From an uncultured bacterium (GTDB lineage: Bacteria; Planctomycetota; DG-23; SLPQ01): a stretch of 6,274 bases of DNA. How positions within the stretch are numbered: position 1 is the first letter of the stretch; the number at the start of each line of letters is the position of its first letter. Below the pieces are notes generated by a model. The model was not told where the DNA came from, ran no database searches, and saw only the letters and a program-made list of their open reading frames with translations. Below, piece after piece: positions 5,677 through 6,274 of the stretch. The position numbers and the translations under genes were made by a program. Location of the stretch: positions 1 to 6,274 of the forward strand of contig CALMGO010000285.1 in NCBI GenBank assembly GCA_937863625.1. Direction: 5' to 3'.

Positions 5677-6274
5677 TCAGGCAAGCGCCGAGACGATTGC
5701 GGCGGCGGTGCGCTGCCATGTGTACTGTGCCGCCGTTGCCAGCGCTCGGCGGGACATCTCCTCACGCTCCGAAGCGTTTTCGTACGCGCGGCGCATGAGC
5801 GCTGAGAGGCTCTCCACCCTCGGGCGCGCGGCATGGACGGGCGCTCGGCCTTGCCAGTCATAACCTATCGCCCCTGCGTCAATAAGGTCATATTCCGCAA
5901 GGTATGCCGACTCGGCGAAGATCGCGGCCGCCGAACCCCAGTTGGTGGTGATTACCGGCACGGCACAGCCGGCTGCCTCCACCGCAGCGAGGCCAAAAGA
6001 CTCCCCGTATGACGCCTGCACGTACACGTCCGCGCCCCTATATAATGCTGCCATCTCATCTTCGCTTGACACGCCTTCGATGAGGGTAATCTGCCCTTCG
6101 CGCGCGTCCGGCAGAAAGTCCGCCACCGAGGCGTACTCCCACAGTCGCCTTCCGAGAGTTCCAATCGGCGGACACTTGATGACAAGTCCCACATCGTCAG
6201 CAGGCCCAAACGCCGAGCAGAACGCCTTTGCCACCTCGGCGAGCCCTTTGCGAACGTGCGGCGCACCCACGGTC
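5677..6274 (-). CDS. GT-B glycosyltransferase, GT4-like (C-terminal part, N-terminus beyond window edge)
   Basis: This is the C-terminal nucleotide-sugar-binding half of a retaining GT-B glycosyltransferase of the Glycos_transf_1 type, which transfers a sugar from an activated donor to a glycan or lipid acceptor, usually on the cytoplasmic face of the membrane. The frame is open through the right edge; about 199 codons are visible. The GTG at 6270 is not a believable start because the preceding codon continues the frame. Near the edge VGAPHVRKGLAEVAKAF matches the start of the second Rossmann domain (the R-K-G donor-phosphate contact). Next come ITLIEGVSSEDEMAALYRGADVYVQ and then the EX7E motif, ESFGLAAVE, followed by AAGCAVPVITTNWG. 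These are hallmarks of GT4 enzymes. The C-terminus ends in a helix typical of the family (YTWQRTAAAIVSALA). The donor sugar is unknown. Only 5 bases separate its stop from that of the convergent methyltransferase. Confidence 0.9.
   Translation of the reverse strand, partial: TVGAPHVRKGLAEVAKAFCSAFGPADDVGLVIKCPPIGTLGRRLWEYASVADFLPDAREGQITLIEGVSSEDEMAALYRGADVYVQASYGESFGLAAVEAAGCAVPVITTNWGSAAAIFAESAYLAEYDLIDAGAIGYDWQGRAPVHAARPRVESLSALMRRAYENASEREEMSRRALATAAQYTWQRTAAAIVSALA

Overview
The window looks like ordinary chromosome from a diderm (Gram-negative) bacterium of fairly high GC, roughly 60% by eye. The evidence for a diderm is the Lol-type ABC transporter, which extracts lipoproteins for delivery to the outer membrane. 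The taxon cannot be fixed from sequence alone. The short N-terminus and the periplasmic region of the LolC/E-type permease recall proteins of uncultured or PVC/deltaproteobacterial-type lineages, but this is a weak impression. No phage, plasmid, insertion sequence, CRISPR, tRNA or rRNA feature is visible.

Layout, left to right. A minus-strand block reads from about 4.8 kb down to the left edge. It holds an MFS transporter (3487-4803), class II lysyl-tRNA synthetase lysS (1862-3355), a LolC/LolE-family permease (410-1726) and the first 139 codons of its ATPase lolD (1-417, cut by the edge). lysS has its own good sigma70-type promoter (TTGACA, 17 bp, extended -10) just after a small terminator-like hairpin that ends the MFS gene. 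The lol pair has a second good promoter (TTTACA, 17 bp, TACAAT) in the gap after lysS. The permease and ATPase overlap by 8 bases (ATGAATAA) and are clearly co-translated. On the right, a divergent plus-strand gene (5030-5671) encodes a class I SAM-dependent methyltransferase. It meets, tail to tail with 5 bases between stops, the C-terminal part of a GT-B (GT4-like) glycosyltransferase (5677 to the right edge, minus strand).

How they work together. The permease and ATPase form one machine. lysS is a housekeeping neighbour with no mechanistic link. The methyltransferase and glycosyltransferase are the kinds found together in envelope-glycan clusters, so the right edge may be the border of such a locus. 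The MFS substrate is unknown.

I found no convincing new biological system. The points worth a second look are in the short intergenic regions: a perfect 10-bp-arm palindrome abutting the lol promoter, a 7-bp-arm dyad and a three-codon upstream ORF before the methyltransferase, and the tightly packed terminator/promoter between the MFS gene and lysS.
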